Part shown: positions 42,944 to 56,153 of the stretch, one piece after another | Position numbering within the stretch: position 1 is the stretch's first letter | How the letters are laid out: every line of letters begins with the position of its first letter | Origin: Bauldia litoralis | Lineage (GTDB): Bacteria; Pseudomonadota; Alphaproteobacteria; Rhizobiales; Kaistiaceae | Assembly: GCF_900104485.1 (NCBI RefSeq) | Contig: NZ_FMXQ01000003.1 | Location: 186,001 to 250,000 of the forward strand | Reading direction: 5' to 3' | Length of the DNA stretch: 64,000 bases | The notes under the pieces: generated by a model | What the model saw: the letters and a program-made list of their open reading frames with translations, nothing else | What the model was told of the DNA's origin: nothing | Database searches by the model: none | Translations under genes and position numbers: made by a program

Positions 42944-42979
42944 CACCTGAACCGACGAACGGACCGCCCCCGGTCGACC

Positions 42980-43573
42980 TCACCCCAATCCCCCCTCCTC
43001 CCGCAGCCAGTGGAGAACCGGCAGCAGCGGCAGGCCGAGGATGGCGAAGTAGTCTCCGTCGATGTGGTGGAAGAGCTGGATGCCCGGGCCCTCGATCTGG
43101 TAGGCGCCGACGCTGCCCAGGGCCGCCTCGCCGACCGTTTCCAGGTAGCGGTCGACCTCCGCCCGCGACAGGGACCGCAACGTCAGCGTCGCGCTCTCGA
43201 CATGGCGCCAGCGGAGTGCGCCGTCGCGGACCCCGGCCACCGCCGTGTGGAGCCGATGGCTTCGCCCGGCGAGCGACAGCAGTTGTCCGCGCGCCGCATC
43301 CATCGTTTCCGGCTTGTCCCAGCGCTCGCCGTCGGCATCGAGCGTCTGGTCGGATCCGACGACCAGGGCGTTGCCCGCGTTTATCGCGACATCCATCGCC
43401 TTGGCTTCGGCCAGCGCCAGCGCCACTTCGGCAGGCGAAGCACCGGCGGCGATCAGCGGCGCTTCGACCTGCCGCTCGTCGACGCGCGACGGCATCGTCT
43501 CGAACGCGACCCCGGCATTGGCGAGGATGGCGCCGCGGGTCGGGCTTTTCGAGGCGAGAACGATCCGGGTCAT
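42980..43573 (-). CDS. Maf-family nucleotide pyrophosphatase
   Basis: A 197-residue Maf protein, a pyrophosphatase for nucleoside triphosphates (dTTP, UTP or modified nucleotides). The N-terminal ASKSPTRGAILANAG, PSRVDER with the catalytic Glu, VVGSDQTLDADG and KPETMDAARGQLLSLAG are intact. The ATG at 43573 gives the canonical MTRIVLASKSP start. It follows ppsR by 10 bp, the typical alphaproteobacterial ppsR-maf-aroE-coaE-dnaQ order. Confidence 0.93.
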   Translation of the reverse strand: MTRIVLASKSPTRGAILANAGVAFETMPSRVDERQVEAPLIAAGASPAEVALALAEAKAMDVAINAGNALVVGSDQTLDADGERWDKPETMDAARGQLLSLAGRSHRLHTAVAGVRDGALRWRHVESATLTLRSLSRAEVDRYLETVGEAALGSVGAYQIEGPGIQLFHHIDGDYFAILGLPLLPVLHWLREEGGLG

Positions 43574-43583
43574 GGCGGTCCTG

Positions 43584-44423
43584 CTATGGCGGCGCGGCAT
43601 CGCGCTCGCGCTTCTCGCGCAACGCTATGATCGCCGCGGCGGTCTCCTCGATCGACCGGCGGCTGACATCGATGGTCGGCCAGCCATGCCGGGCAAAGAG
43701 CTTGCGGGCCTGGGAGATCTCGTCGGCGATCGCCGCCTTGTCGATATAGGATTCGCCGTGCGCCATGGCGTTGAGCGACAGGACGCGGTTCTCCCGCAGG
43801 TGCGCGATCCGTTCGGCGCTGGCGGTCAGCCCGACGACCAGCGGATGCTTCACCGTCTCGAGCTCCGCCGGCGGCGGCACGCCGGGCACCAGCGGGATAT
43901 TGGCGGTCTTGATGCCGCGATTGGCGAGATAGATGCTGGTCGGCGTCTTCGAGGTCCGGCTGATGCCGAGCAGGACGACGTCGGCTTCCTCAAGCGCCCC
44001 AGCCAGCTGGCCATCGTCGTGGATCATCGTGAAGTTCAGCGCGTCGATGCGACGGAAGTAGTCCGCGTCGAGCATGTGCTGGGCGCCGACCCGGCGGGTG
44101 TGCGGCGTGCCCAGGTAGTTCTGCAAGAGCTGCAGCATCGGTTCCAGCACCGAGGCGCAAGGGATGCCGATCCGGCGGCATTCCTGTTCGAGCCGCTCGC
44201 CGAGCTCCTTGTCGACCAGCGTATAAAGGACGATGCCGGGCTCTTCCTCCAGCGCCGTCACGATCATGTCGAGCTGCTTGCGGGTCCGCACCATCGAATG
44301 GATGTGCTCGACCGGCCGCATGTCGCGATATTGCGCCGCCGCTGCCCGGCCGACGGTGATCAGCGTCTCGCCGGTCGCGTCAGAAATCATGTGCAGGTGG
44401 AAGAAGCCTTCGCGGTTCCTCAC
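43584..44423 (-). CDS. ppsR: Pyruvate, phosphate dikinase / PEP synthase regulatory protein (DUF299)
   Basis: A 279-residue bifunctional serine/threonine kinase-pyrophosphorylase. It opens [29 protein letters not shown] and has the P-loop-like [20 protein letters not shown]. It switches the dikinase by phosphorylation and dephosphorylation. Start chosen at GTG 44423 because GGGGAGA is 5 nt upstream and conservation begins there; the frame continues upstream into the candidate origin. Its orthologue flanks the Caulobacter origin opposite hemE. Confidence 0.92.
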   Translation of the reverse strand: MRNREGFFHLHMISDATGETLITVGRAAAAQYRDMRPVEHIHSMVRTRKQLDMIVTALEEEPGIVLYTLVDKELGERLEQECRRIGIPCASVLEPMLQLLQNYLGTPHTRRVGAQHMLDADYFRRIDALNFTMIHDDGQLAGALEEADVVLLGISRTSKTPTSIYLANRGIKTANIPLVPGVPPPAELETVKHPLVVGLTASAERIAHLRENRVLSLNAMAHGESYIDKAAIADEISQARKLFARHGWPTIDVSRRSIEETAAAIIALREKRERDAAPP

Positions 44424-44828
44424 ACGGTTCTCCCCAGGCCTGTTGATAAGGTCACCCGAAAACGCCCCCTGTCGCCGACCGCGCAAAACTGTCCCCACAG
44501 CGCCGGATTCGATCAACAGGTGTCTGCCCTGAGGATACGATTCCGTGACGGTGGGAAGGAATCGGTAATTTCACAGGTTGTCCCCGGCCATCCCGTGGAT
44601 AGTCCTGTGGATGCCGCTGAACGACTGCCTGCCACAGAGATTAATGGACTGTTAATGCAGGCCGGTTCAAGATTTCCCCGCTGTTACCACAATTCAGTGT
44701 GAGGCCTTCGGAAACCATCCCGATTGCCTGCCAGACGCTGCCGATTTGTGGACGCTGCGGATTGGCTGTAATCCACCCCCAAACTAAAACAAAACCAATA
44801 AGATTCTCTTACCTTTTGGACTCTTGGT
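44424..44828. other. Candidate chromosomal replication origin (ppsR-hemE gap)
   Basis: A 405-bp gene-free region, visibly more AT-rich than its surroundings, in the position of Caulobacter Cori between hemE and the DUF299 gene. It has a perfect CtrA site (44641-44655), DnaA-box-like sequences (TGTTGATAA at 44441, TGTGGATGC at 44606, CGTGGATAG at 44594), an A/T-rich run (about 44780-44818) and GANTC sites at 44506, 44539, 44559, 44802 and 44819, with a further one at 44831 inside hemE. The DnaA boxes are imperfect (1-2 mismatches). Origin function is inferred from synteny plus these motifs. Confidence 0.65.
44641..44655. promoter_or_regulatory. CtrA-type binding site
   Basis: TTAATGGACTGTTAA fits TTAA-N7-TTAA exactly, the consensus for the cell-cycle regulator CtrA, which represses origin firing in Caulobacter. 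Confidence 0.6.
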
Positions 44829-45872
44829 GTGAATCCCGAACCCCGCGATCTTCCCTATCGGCGCATGCGCGACGCTCTCGCCGGCAACACAGCCACGCCG
44901 CCTCCGATCTGGCTGATGCGGCAGGCGGGACGCTACCTGCCCGAGTATCGAACGCTTCGCGAGACAGCCGGTTCCTTTCTCGACCTTTGCTACAATCCAA
45001 CCTTCGCTGCAGAAGTCACCCTTCAGCCCATCCGTCGCTTCGGCTTCGATGCCGCAATCGTCTTTTCGGATATCCTGGTGATTCCCGATGCCTTCGATCG
45101 GGGGCTCACCTTTGTCCAGGGCGAAGGCCCGCGACTTGATCCGATCGACGCGGCCGGTATCGCCGCCCTTGATGTCTCTCCGGTCAGGGAACGGCTGGCG
45201 CCGGTCTTCGAGACCATCCGGCAGGTGCGGGCTGCCCTCGATGCCGACAAGTCGCTGATCGGCTTCTGCGGGGCTCCCTGGACGGTGGCGACCTACATGG
45301 TGGCCGGTCGAGGCACCCCGGACCAGGCGCCGGCGCGATTGATGGCGGCGACCGAGCCGGAGGTGTTTCAGGATCTCATCGACACGCTGGTCGAGGCTTC
45401 GGTCATTTCGCTCCTCGGACAGATCGAGGCTGGCGCGGATGTCGTGCAGATCTTCGACAGCTGGGCGGGCATCCTCAACGAGCATGACTTCGACCGCTGG
45501 TCGATCGCGCCGACGGTCGAGATCGTCCGCCGGGTCAGAGCGGCGGCCCCCGATGTGCGGATCATCGGCTTTCCGAAAGGCGCCGGCTTCCGGATCGAAC
45601 GCTATGTCGCGGCGACTGGGATCGATGCCGTCGGGATCGACTGGACCGTGCCCTTCGATGTCGCTGCAAAGCTTCAGTCGCAGGTGACGGTCCAGGGCAA
45701 TCTCGATCCGCTGGTCCTGGTGGCGGGCGGTGCGGCGCTCGACCGGGCGATCGATGCGATCCTCGAGGCCCTGGGCGGCGGCCGGTTCATCTTCAACCTC
45801 GGCCATGGCATCGTGCCCCAGACACCGATCGCCCATGTCGAACACCTGATCGCACGCGTCCGGGGACGCTAG
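44829..45872 (+). CDS. hemE: Uroporphyrinogen decarboxylase
   Basis: A 347-residue haem-pathway enzyme that converts uroporphyrinogen III to coproporphyrinogen III. The signature [17 protein letters not shown] is at residues 25-41, followed by [37 protein letters not shown] and [12 protein letters not shown]. Start is GTG at 44829; no strong Shine-Dalgarno is seen, and an ATG at 44865 is possible. hemJ follows 9 bp later. Confidence 0.95.
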   Translation: MNPEPRDLPYRRMRDALAGNTATPPPIWLMRQAGRYLPEYRTLRETAGSFLDLCYNPTFAAEVTLQPIRRFGFDAAIVFSDILVIPDAFDRGLTFVQGEGPRLDPIDAAGIAALDVSPVRERLAPVFETIRQVRAALDADKSLIGFCGAPWTVATYMVAGRGTPDQAPARLMAATEPEVFQDLIDTLVEASVISLLGQIEAGADVVQIFDSWAGILNEHDFDRWSIAPTVEIVRRVRAAAPDVRIIGFPKGAGFRIERYVAATGIDAVGIDWTVPFDVAAKLQSQVTVQGNLDPLVLVAGGAALDRAIDAILEALGGGRFIFNLGHGIVPQTPIAHVEHLIARVRGR

Positions 45873-45881
45873 GACCGCATC

Positions 45882-46403
45882 ATGCCCGCCGATACCCGCA
45901 CCCGCATCCTGCGCGCCGTCACGGCACTCGCCATCGTCGCGATCCTGTTCGCGCTGCTGGTCTGGTGGCAGCTGTCCGGCCTCTACAACTGGCTGAAGGC
46001 CGCCCACATCATCGCCGTCATCTCGTGGATGGCGGGGATGCTCTACCTGCCGCGGCTGTTCGTCTATCACACGGCGGCGGCAGTCGGCTCGGAGCAGTCC
46101 GAAACCTTCAAGGTGATGGAGCGGCGGCTGCTGACCGCGATCATCAACCCGGCGATGATCGCCACCTGGGTGCTCGGGCTATGGCTTGCCTGGGACGGCG
46201 GCTGGTTCCAGAGTCCGTGGCTCCACGCCAAGATCGCTCTGGTGCTGATCCTCTCCGGCATCCACGGCATGTTCTCGCGCTGGGTCCGCGATTTCGCCGC
46301 CGACCGCAACACCCACAGCCAGCGCTTCTACCGCTTCCTCAACGAGGCGCCGACGCTGCTGATGATCGTCATCGTTATCCTCGTTGTCGTGAAGCCTTTT
46401 TAA
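45882..46403 (+). CDS. hemJ: Protoporphyrinogen oxidase HemJ
   Basis: A 173-residue membrane protein of the HemJ (UPF0093) family with four main hydrophobic segments. The first conserved block is [27 protein letters not shown] with the family His; later blocks are [19 protein letters not shown] and [15 protein letters not shown]. HemJ oxidises protoporphyrinogen IX in bacteria lacking HemG and HemY. Directly downstream of hemE, as in most alphaproteobacteria. Confidence 0.93.
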   Translation: MPADTRTRILRAVTALAIVAILFALLVWWQLSGLYNWLKAAHIIAVISWMAGMLYLPRLFVYHTAAAVGSEQSETFKVMERRLLTAIINPAMIATWVLGLWLAWDGGWFQSPWLHAKIALVLILSGIHGMFSRWVRDFAADRNTHSQRFYRFLNEAPTLLMIVIVILVVVKPF

Positions 46404-46594
46404 GGCGTTCAAACCGCTTGCCGTTCCGATCGCGAACGACTATCTTCCCGACAACCACACGAGAAGCAGACGGCGCTGGCGATCGATTGGGACCGTCAGA
46501 TAGCCGTGCCGACGACCCCCTCTTTCGGCCGCAAGCTCTCCTTTTTCCCCCCCTCTGTGCTCACTTTCCTCATTCCAAGAGACATCTGAATTCT

Positions 46595-47860
<1,266 letters not shown>

Positions 47861-47869
47861 TCGTCGCTT

Positions 47870-47891
47870 GGCGGCGGGTTCGCCCGTCGCC
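47870..47891 (+). terminator. Hairpin with UUCG loop after rho
   Basis: GGCGGCGGG pairs with CCCGTCGCC (one G-T wobble) around TTCG, 10 bp after the rho stop. The stable tetraloop supports a real structure; there is no T-tract. Confidence 0.5.
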
Positions 47892-48033
47892 GCGATTGCC
47901 GGTCAGACCGCACCCCCAGGTCCGGGTGGCGACAGGGATCGACCCGCACCGCCGGATGGTGGTCGAGGGTGTTCTCTGCGCACGGTCAGAATGAGACCGC
48001 TCGCAAGGACGACCCCCGCTGAGCCACCCAGCC

Positions 48034-48603
48034 ATGATTCACAACGATACTGACAGGCCTGCCGGCAGCAATTTCTTCGTCATCAGTGGCGGGCCTGGAT
48101 CGGGCAAGACGACCATCATCGACGGGCTGCGGTCGCAGGGCCTGGTCTGCGTCGACGAGGCGGGACGCGACGTCATCCGGGCGCAACGGCGGATCGACGG
48201 CCGTGGAACCCACGCGTCGGACCGGGCGCTCTTTTGCGAACTGATGCTGGCGCGGATGATGGCGGACTACGATGAAGCCGGGTCGGCACAAGGCCCGGTG
48301 GTCTTCGATCGCGGCATCCCGGGTCTGGTCGGCTACTGCAGGCTGACTGGGCTGGCGGTGACGGACCACCTGCTCAGGGCGGTCGCCCTGTTTCGCTACA
48401 ATCCGGTCGTCTTCGTCACGCCGCCATGGCGGGCGATCTTCGGCCAGGATGACGAGCGGAAGCAGGATTTTGCCGAAGCGGTGCGGACGTTCGGGACTGT
48501 CGCGGCGGCCTATGCCGCGTCGGGCTATCAGGTGGTCGAGGTTCCGATCGGTCCCGTCCACGAGCGGGTCGCCTTCGTCGCCGCGGCGATCGCGGACGCC
48601 TGA
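48034..48603 (+). CDS. AAA-family P-loop ATPase/kinase-like protein
   Basis: A 189-residue P-loop protein (AAA_28-type). Walker A GGPGSGKTT is at residues 19-27. DEAGRDVIRAQRR, a Walker B-like VVFDRGIPGL and VTPPWRAIFGQDDERKQDF resemble small-molecule or nucleoside kinase lids. The substrate is unknown; the family is annotated as predicted ATPase/phosphorylase kinase-like. The ATG at 48034 is the first in frame. A 173-bp gap separates it from rho, and no operon partner is apparent. Confidence 0.8.
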   Translation: MIHNDTDRPAGSNFFVISGGPGSGKTTIIDGLRSQGLVCVDEAGRDVIRAQRRIDGRGTHASDRALFCELMLARMMADYDEAGSAQGPVVFDRGIPGLVGYCRLTGLAVTDHLLRAVALFRYNPVVFVTPPWRAIFGQDDERKQDFAEAVRTFGTVAAAYAASGYQVVEVPIGPVHERVAFVAAAIADA

Positions 48604-48624
48604 CGGTCCAATTGCGGCCTGGGC

Positions 48625-48885
48625 TCAGGCCGAGCGCATTGCCTTTCGGAACCAGGCGCCAGTGCGCCGTTCGGTCCGCTCCGCGCGGCCATGGTTTGCC
48701 GAAACCTCGCCTTCGTACCGGGCGAAGCCGAGCACCTTGACCCGCTCCTTGGCTTCCGAGAGAGACAGGGCGGGGATGTCGACGCTCCACTCGGTGCCGT
48801 TGAAGCAGTAGGTGAAGCGGTACGGCCGGTATTGCGGGGTCGGGGCATCGTGACTATGTGATCGGGAAGCGAGAATTGAGGTCAT
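48625..48885 (-). CDS. Small conserved hypothetical protein
   Basis: An 86-residue protein not recognised. The central block YRPYRFTYCFNGTEWSVDIPALSLSEAKERVKVLGFARYEGEV looks like a small alpha/beta domain, and the C-terminus is basic. It is convergent with the AAA ATPase gene (21 bp apart). A longer frame upstream (to 48975) is less protein-like, so the ATG at 48885 was used. The next 173 bp to the YyaL-like gene hold nothing recognised. Confidence 0.6.
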   Translation of the reverse strand: MTSILASRSHSHDAPTPQYRPYRFTYCFNGTEWSVDIPALSLSEAKERVKVLGFARYEGEVSANHGRAERTERRTGAWFRKAMRSA

Positions 48886-49058
48886 CGCGGTACGCCTGTT
48901 ACCTGGGTCGGTCTTGAGCGGGTCCCGGAACCGGGATGCGGCGGGTGGCCGCTTCTCCTTTCCTTGCGCCAGCAAGTCCCGTCCGATGTTGCGGGGAGTT
49001 GCTGTGGGAATACGTTAGCCGGCAACAGGTTTACGAATCGTAAACCATGTTTTTCTCC

Positions 49059-51086
<2,028 letters not shown>

Positions 51087-51135
51087 GGTGCGCAATCTAG
51101 TAACGCCTGTGGTGGTTTGATAGTGCGGGCGGCGA

Positions 51136-52467
51136 ATGGGGGCTGAGACGATCTTTGCGCTGGCGTCGGGGGGAACCCCGTCGGGTGTCGCGGTTGTCCG
51201 GGTTTCCGGACCCGGGACTCGATTCGGACTCGAAACACTTATCGATTCGGTGCCGGAACCACGCCGGGCGTCCTTGCGATCCATCCATACCGTGACAGGC
51301 GATCCGATCGATCGGGGGCTTGTTCTGTTCTTTCCCGGGCCGGCGAGCTTCACCGGTGAGGACGTCGCCGAACTTCATCTGCATGGCGGGCGCGCCGTCG
51401 TTGCGGCGACGCTGGACGCCTTGGGCGGTCTTCCGGGATTCCGTGCGGCGGAGGCGGGCGAGTTTACCCGGCGGGCTTTTGACAGCGGGCGCCTCGATCT
51501 CAGCCAGGTCGAGGGACTTGCCGATCTCGTTGCGGCGGAAACCGAAGCCCAGCGCCGGCAGGCCCTGCGCCAGGCCGGCGGCGGTCTCCGCGCCGTCTGT
51601 GAAGGGTGGCGGGAACGTCTTGTGCGAGCGCGGGCATTGCTCGAAGCCGAACTCGACTTTCCGGACGAGGACGACGTTCCCGGCTCGGTCGCCGACTCGG
51701 CCTGGGCCGATGTCGGGGCGCTTTCGGCTGAGATCGGAGCGCTCCTTGACGATGGCCATCGCGGCGAGCGGCTTCGGGATGGTATTGAGGTGGTGGTGCT
51801 TGGACGGCCGAATGCCGGCAAGTCGAGCCTGATCAACGCCCTGGCGCGGCGGGACGTGGCGATCGTCTCGGAGGAGCCCGGAACAACCCGGGATCTGATC
51901 GAGGTGCGGCTCGATCTCGGGGGCTACCCGGTTACCGTGGTCGATACCGCCGGGCTTCGCGAAGCCGGAGGTGGGGTCGAGCGCGAGGGCATGCGTCGGG
52001 CCACGGCCCGGGCGGAAGGCGCCGACCTGGTGCTTCTCCTGGAGGATGTGACCGCGGCCCCGGCGGCGATCGTCCTGCCCGCCGCAAGTCCGGTGATCCG
52101 TGTCGGGACGAAGATCGACTTGATTGATTCGGCGGAGGAACGGTCGAGGATCTCCGCGGGGTACGACCTCGTCGTGGCGCCGACGACGGGCGACGGCCTC
52201 GATGCGTTGATGACGGCGCTGACGAATTTCGCCGGAGATGCGCTCGCGGTCGGCGAGTCCTCCCTTGTCACCCGGGCCCGCCAGCGGTCGGCCCTGGTCG
52301 GATGCCGGGCTGCCCTCGAAGACGCGCTGGATGACATCGGCAAGCCGCTTGAACTTCGTGCCGAGGATCTGCGGCGGGCGACCGACGCTCTCGGTCGGGT
52401 GACCGGCCGGGTTGATGTCGAGGACCTCCTCGACGTGATTTTCGGCGAGTTCTGCATCGGGAAATGA
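51136..52467 (+). CDS. mnmE: tRNA uridine-5-carboxymethylaminomethyl modification GTPase
   Basis: A 443-residue GTPase that works with MnmG on wobble uridine 34 of certain tRNAs. The N-terminal folate-binding domain begins [21 protein letters not shown]. The GTPase domain has G1 [10 protein letters not shown]2 GTTRD and G3 DTAGLRE, but the usual NKxD (G4) motif is replaced by GTKIDLI. The C-terminal CIGK is intact, with the catalytic Cys. First gene of the mnmE-mnmG-rsmG-parA-parB segment; 270 bp with a parS site separate it from mnmG. Confidence 0.95.
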   Translation: MGAETIFALASGGTPSGVAVVRVSGPGTRFGLETLIDSVPEPRRASLRSIHTVTGDPIDRGLVLFFPGPASFTGEDVAELHLHGGRAVVAATLDALGGLPGFRAAEAGEFTRRAFDSGRLDLSQVEGLADLVAAETEAQRRQALRQAGGGLRAVCEGWRERLVRARALLEAELDFPDEDDVPGSVADSAWADVGALSAEIGALLDDGHRGERLRDGIEVVVLGRPNAGKSSLINALARRDVAIVSEEPGTTRDLIEVRLDLGGYPVTVVDTAGLREAGGGVEREGMRRATARAEGADLVLLLEDVTAAPAAIVLPAASPVIRVGTKIDLIDSAEERSRISAGYDLVVAPTTGDGLDALMTALTNFAGDALAVGESSLVTRARQRSALVGCRAALEDALDDIGKPLELRAEDLRRATDALGRVTGRVDVEDLLDVIFGEFCIGK

Positions 52468-52650
52468 CATCTGGATGGGACAGCTGCCGATTGCGCCTGT
52501 CTCGCCGGCGTCCGGGGTTGTCCCGGGCGGTGTCCGACGGTGCATTAGGGTCGTCCGTTTGGTGTCCGCCGGTGTCCCAAGGTGGCTTTGAGGATGGCCG
52601 GCGTAACGGAAACGGCGGAATTTCTATCTTTCGGGCGGCGTCAGGTGGGA

Positions 52651-52666
52651 TGTTTCACGTGAAACA
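52651..52666. other. parS centromere site 1
   Basis: TGTTTCACGTGAAACA, a perfect 16-bp palindrome identical to the bacterial parS consensus bound by ParB. It lies in the mnmE-mnmG gap, 3.5 kb from parB and about 8 kb from the candidate origin. Confidence 0.93.
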
Positions 52667-52737
52667 GCGGCGGTTATGTCAGGGCAATTCAAATTCGTCT
52701 TTGACGTTGCAACGGTCGACGGTCTAGGGAATTCGCC

Positions 52738-54600
52738 ATGGACAGCTTTGATGTCATTGTCATTGGCGGTGGGCACGCCGGGACCGAGGCAGCGGCCGCG
52801 TCGGCGCGGTTCGGTGCGCGCACGGCGCTGGTCACCCACAGCTTCGGCACCGTCGGCGCGATGTCCTGCAATCCGGCAATCGGCGGCATCGGCAAGGGGC
52901 ACCTGGTCCGGGAGGTCGATGCGCTCGATGGATTGATGGGCGTTGCGGCGGACCGGGGCGGAATCCAGTTCCGGGTCCTCAACCGTCGCAAGGGTCCGGC
53001 GGTCCGCGGTCCGCGGGCCCAGGCCGACCGCAAGCTCTATCGCCAGGCCATTCAGGATCTTATTCGCGAGACGGCGAACCTGACGGTCGTGGAGGGGGAG
53101 GTCGACGATCTTATTGTCGAGAATGAGCGGGTCACCGGTGTCCGGCTTGGTGATGGTCGGGAGCTGTCTGCGGGGGCCGTCGTCATCACCACCGGCACGT
53201 TCCTGCGCGGCGTGATCCACATTGGTGACAAGACGGTGCCTGCGGGACGAGTCGGCGAGGGGCCGGCGGTGGGCCTCGCGTTGACCATCGAGCGGCTCGG
53301 TTTCCGGATGGGTCGCCTCAAGACCGGCACACCGCCACGTCTGGATGGAAAGACTATCGACTGGTCGAGCCTCGAGCGCCAGGCGGGTGACCAGCCGCCG
53401 CTCCCCTTCTCCTTCATGACTGAGGCAATCACGACCCCGCAGGTCAATTGCCACATCACCCGCACGACCCCGGCGACCCATGCGGTGATCGAGAAGAACA
53501 TTAGCCGCTCGGCGATGTATTCCGGCGGGATCACCGGCCGTGGCCCGCGCTATTGCCCGTCGATCGAGGACAAGATTGTCCGCTTCGGGGATCGCGACAG
53601 TCACCAGATCTTTCTCGAGCCAGAGGGCCTCGATGACGCCACCGTATACCCGAACGGCATTTCTACGTCGCTTCCGGAGGACGTCCAGCGGGCATTGATC
53701 GCGACGATCCCGGGGCTTGAGCGGGCTTCCATAGTCCGGGCGGGCTACGCGATCGAGTACGACCATGTCGATCCGCGAGAACTGAAGGCGACGCTGGAAA
53801 CCCGTCGTCTCCGTGGCCTCTTCCTCGCCGGCCAGATCAATGGCACCACCGGTTACGAAGAGGCCGCCGGCCAGGGCCTGGTCGCCGGGATGAATGCCGC
53901 GCGATTGGCTGCCGGCATGGAGGGCGCCGTCCTGGGTCGGGCGGATGCCTATATCGGCGTAATGATCGACGACTTGGTGACGCGGGGCGTGACCGAGCCC
54001 TACCGCATGTTCACCTCCCGCGCCGAATATCGCCTGTCGCTCCGTGCCGACAACGCGGACCGCCGCCTGACCGGAGAAGGGTTGCGGCTCGGGATTGTCG
54101 GATCGGCGAGGGCTGACCTCTTCTCCAGAAGGATGACGGCGCTGACGGAATGCCGGGCGATGGTCGAGAACTTGTCGCTGACGCCGAACGAGGCCGAGAA
54201 GCACGGGCTGGTGCTGAACCGGGACGGCGTGCGCCGGACCGGTCTCGACCTCCTCGCGCGCCCGGACGTGACGATGGAGGTCCTTGCTCGAGTCTCGCCG
54301 GAACTCGGCGGGTTGAATCGATTCGTTGCCGAACAGATTGAGATAGACGCTGGCTATTCAGTCTACCTTGAGCGGCAGGACGCCGATATCGCTGCGTTCC
54401 GGAAGGATGAGAACATTTCGATACCTGATGATCTCGATTTCCTGGTTGTGCCCGGATTGTCGACGGAGATGCGCGAGCGACTCGTTGCCGGGGCCCCGCG
54501 GACGTTGGGGCAGGCGGCCCGCATCAATGGAGTGACGCCGGCGGCGCTCGTTGCGTTGCTCGGCGAGGTCAAGCGCCATCGGGGGCGGAATGCCGCCTGA
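52738..54600 (+). CDS. mnmG: tRNA uridine-5-carboxymethylaminomethyl modification enzyme
   Basis: A 620-residue FAD enzyme, partner of MnmE. The FAD-binding [12 protein letters not shown] is at residues 8-19. Signature blocks are [49 protein letters not shown] and [18 protein letters not shown]. The length is standard. The frame ends at 54600, overlapping the rsmG start. Confidence 0.97.
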   Translation: MDSFDVIVIGGGHAGTEAAAASARFGARTALVTHSFGTVGAMSCNPAIGGIGKGHLVREVDALDGLMGVAADRGGIQFRVLNRRKGPAVRGPRAQADRKLYRQAIQDLIRETANLTVVEGEVDDLIVENERVTGVRLGDGRELSAGAVVITTGTFLRGVIHIGDKTVPAGRVGEGPAVGLALTIERLGFRMGRLKTGTPPRLDGKTIDWSSLERQAGDQPPLPFSFMTEAITTPQVNCHITRTTPATHAVIEKNISRSAMYSGGITGRGPRYCPSIEDKIVRFGDRDSHQIFLEPEGLDDATVYPNGISTSLPEDVQRALIATIPGLERASIVRAGYAIEYDHVDPRELKATLETRRLRGLFLAGQINGTTGYEEAAGQGLVAGMNAARLAAGMEGAVLGRADAYIGVMIDDLVTRGVTEPYRMFTSRAEYRLSLRADNADRRLTGEGLRLGIVGSARADLFSRRMTALTECRAMVENLSLTPNEAEKHGLVLNRDGVRRTGLDLLARPDVTMEVLARVSPELGGLNRFVAEQIEIDAGYSVYLERQDADIAAFRKDENISIPDDLDFLVVPGLSTEMRERLVAGAPRTLGQAARINGVTPAALVALLGEVKRHRGRNAA

Positions 54601-55258
54601 CAAACGGTCCAGCGACGGTCCCGAAGTGCTGCGGCCGATCCTTGATGTTTCACGTGAAACAGTCGACCGTCTCACAGTTCTCGTCGAGCTGGTCCGCAAA
54701 TGGCAGCCGGCCGAAAACCTCGTAGCCCCAAGCACCCTGCCGGACATCTGGCGGCGCCACGTCGCCGACAGCGCTCAGCTCGTGCCGCTGTTTCCGAGCG
54801 CCCGGCGCTGGCTCGACCTTGGCAGCGGTGGCGGATTTCCGGGGCTGGTCCTTGGCTGTCTTCTCGCCGACCGGCCAGGCGCCGCAGTGCATCTCGTCGA
54901 AAGCAACGGCCGCAAGTGCGCCTTCCTGCGGCGCGCGGCCGCCGCGACCGGGAGCCCGGTTACCGTCCATCAGGGACGCATCAAATCAATCCTTGCCGGA
55001 TGGGACACGCCAATCGACTGTCTCACCGCCCGCGCCTTGGCGCCGCTCGATCGGTTGCTCGACCTCTCAGAACCGATCCTGGCCGCCGGAGCACCCGCCG
55101 CCTTCTTCAAGGGGGCAGATTTTGTGCGGGAAATCGACGAAGCCACTCAATCTTGGGATCTCGATCTGGTAGAACACAAAAGTCGAATCGATGACCGGGG
55201 TGTCATCCTGGAGATTCGTCAGGCCCTCAGAAGGGACGCCGGCGAGCGGCCGGCCTGA
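54590..55258 (+). CDS. rsmG: 16S rRNA (guanine(527)-N(7))-methyltransferase
   Basis: A 222-residue SAM-dependent methyltransferase. Motif I is [30 protein letters not shown] and AAFFKG follow. [11 protein letters not shown] near the N-terminus is encoded across a parS site. Start: ATG at 54590 with GGGGGCGGA just upstream, overlapping the mnmG stop by 11 bp. Co-transcribed with mnmG and parAB. Confidence 0.94.
   Translation: MPPDKRSSDGPEVLRPILDVSRETVDRLTVLVELVRKWQPAENLVAPSTLPDIWRRHVADSAQLVPLFPSARRWLDLGSGGGFPGLVLGCLLADRPGAAVHLVESNGRKCAFLRRAAAATGSPVTVHQGRIKSILAGWDTPIDCLTARALAPLDRLLDLSEPILAAGAPAAFFKGADFVREIDEATQSWDLDLVEHKSRIDDRGVILEIRQALRRDAGERPA
54646..54661. other. parS centromere site 2 (inside rsmG)
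   Basis: A second perfect TGTTTCACGTGAAACA, within the coding sequence of rsmG, where it encodes part of VSRET. Use of this codon block as parS is known in other bacteria. Confidence 0.93.
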
Positions 55259-55264
55259 AACGTC

Positions 55265-56080
55265 ATGAGCCTACCGATCTCTCCCCGCGTCATCGCGCTC
55301 GCCAACCAGAAGGGCGGCGTCGGCAAGACGACGACTGCGATCAACCTCGGAACGGCGCTGGCGGCGATCGGCGAAGAGGTGCTGATCGTCGATCTCGATC
55401 CGCAGGGCAATGCATCGACCGGTCTTGGAATCGACCGGAAGAGCCGGGAATTGTCGACTTACGATTTGCTTCTCGGCGAAGCGACACTGGCCGAGGTGGC
55501 GATGACCACTGCCGTTCCGCGCGTGTCCGTCGCGCCGTCGACCCTCGACCTGCTTGGCGTCGAGCTCGAGATATCGGCGGCCACCGACCGCGCCTTCCGG
55601 CTGCGGAATGCCCTCGCTACGGCATCGGAACGGAGTTCGAGTCGCACCCGAAACTATACCTATGTGCTCGTCGATTGCCCGCCGTCGCTCAATCTGTTGA
55701 CCATCAACGGCATGGCCGCGGCCCATTCGGTCCTCGTGCCGCTGCAGTGCGAGTTCTTCGCGCTGGAGGGCCTGAGCCAGTTGCTGCAGACCGTCGAGCA
55801 GGTCAAGCATGCGCTCAACCCCGAGTTGTCGATCCACGGTATCGTTCTTACTATGTTCGACAGCCGCAACTCGCTGTCCGGCCAGGTTGCCGCCGACGTG
55901 CGCGCCAACATGGGCGCGGCGGTCTACGAGACGGTGATTCCCCGCAACGTCCGCGTGTCGGAAGCCCCGTCGCATGGCAAGCCGGTGCTGCTCTACGACT
56001 TCAAGAGCACCGGGAGCCAGGCGTACCTGCGGCTCGCGGCGGAGATCATCCAGCGCGAACGGCAGTTGCGCGCCGCCTGA
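55265..56080 (+). CDS. parA: Chromosome-partitioning ATPase ParA
   Basis: A 271-residue Walker-type ATPase. The deviant Walker A KGGVGKTT is at residues 16-23, DLDPQGNASTGLGI follows, and VDCPPSLNLLTINGM is the Walker B region. It drives segregation of ParB-parS complexes to the cell poles. Six bases after rsmG, followed 73 bp later by parB. Confidence 0.97.
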   Translation: MSLPISPRVIALANQKGGVGKTTTAINLGTALAAIGEEVLIVDLDPQGNASTGLGIDRKSRELSTYDLLLGEATLAEVAMTTAVPRVSVAPSTLDLLGVELEISAATDRAFRLRNALATASERSSSRTRNYTYVLVDCPPSLNLLTINGMAAAHSVLVPLQCEFFALEGLSQLLQTVEQVKHALNPELSIHGIVLTMFDSRNSLSGQVAADVRANMGAAVYETVIPRNVRVSEAPSHGKPVLLYDFKSTGSQAYLRLAAEIIQRERQLRAA

Positions 56081-56153
56081 TCGATTCGTCTCCGGAACCA
56101 GATCGCAACATTCTGTTAACCATGTAAGTCAATGATCATAAGAGGAAAAGGCC

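Larger units (their letters stand above)
42640..42979. other. 340-bp aroE-maf intergenic region with an inverted repeat pair
   Basis: No gene recognised. The region contains dispersed repeat copy 3 (42747-42794) and copy 4 in opposite orientation (42896-42943), about 100 bp apart, a BIME-like composite. The arms could fold into a long structure. Confidence 0.6.
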
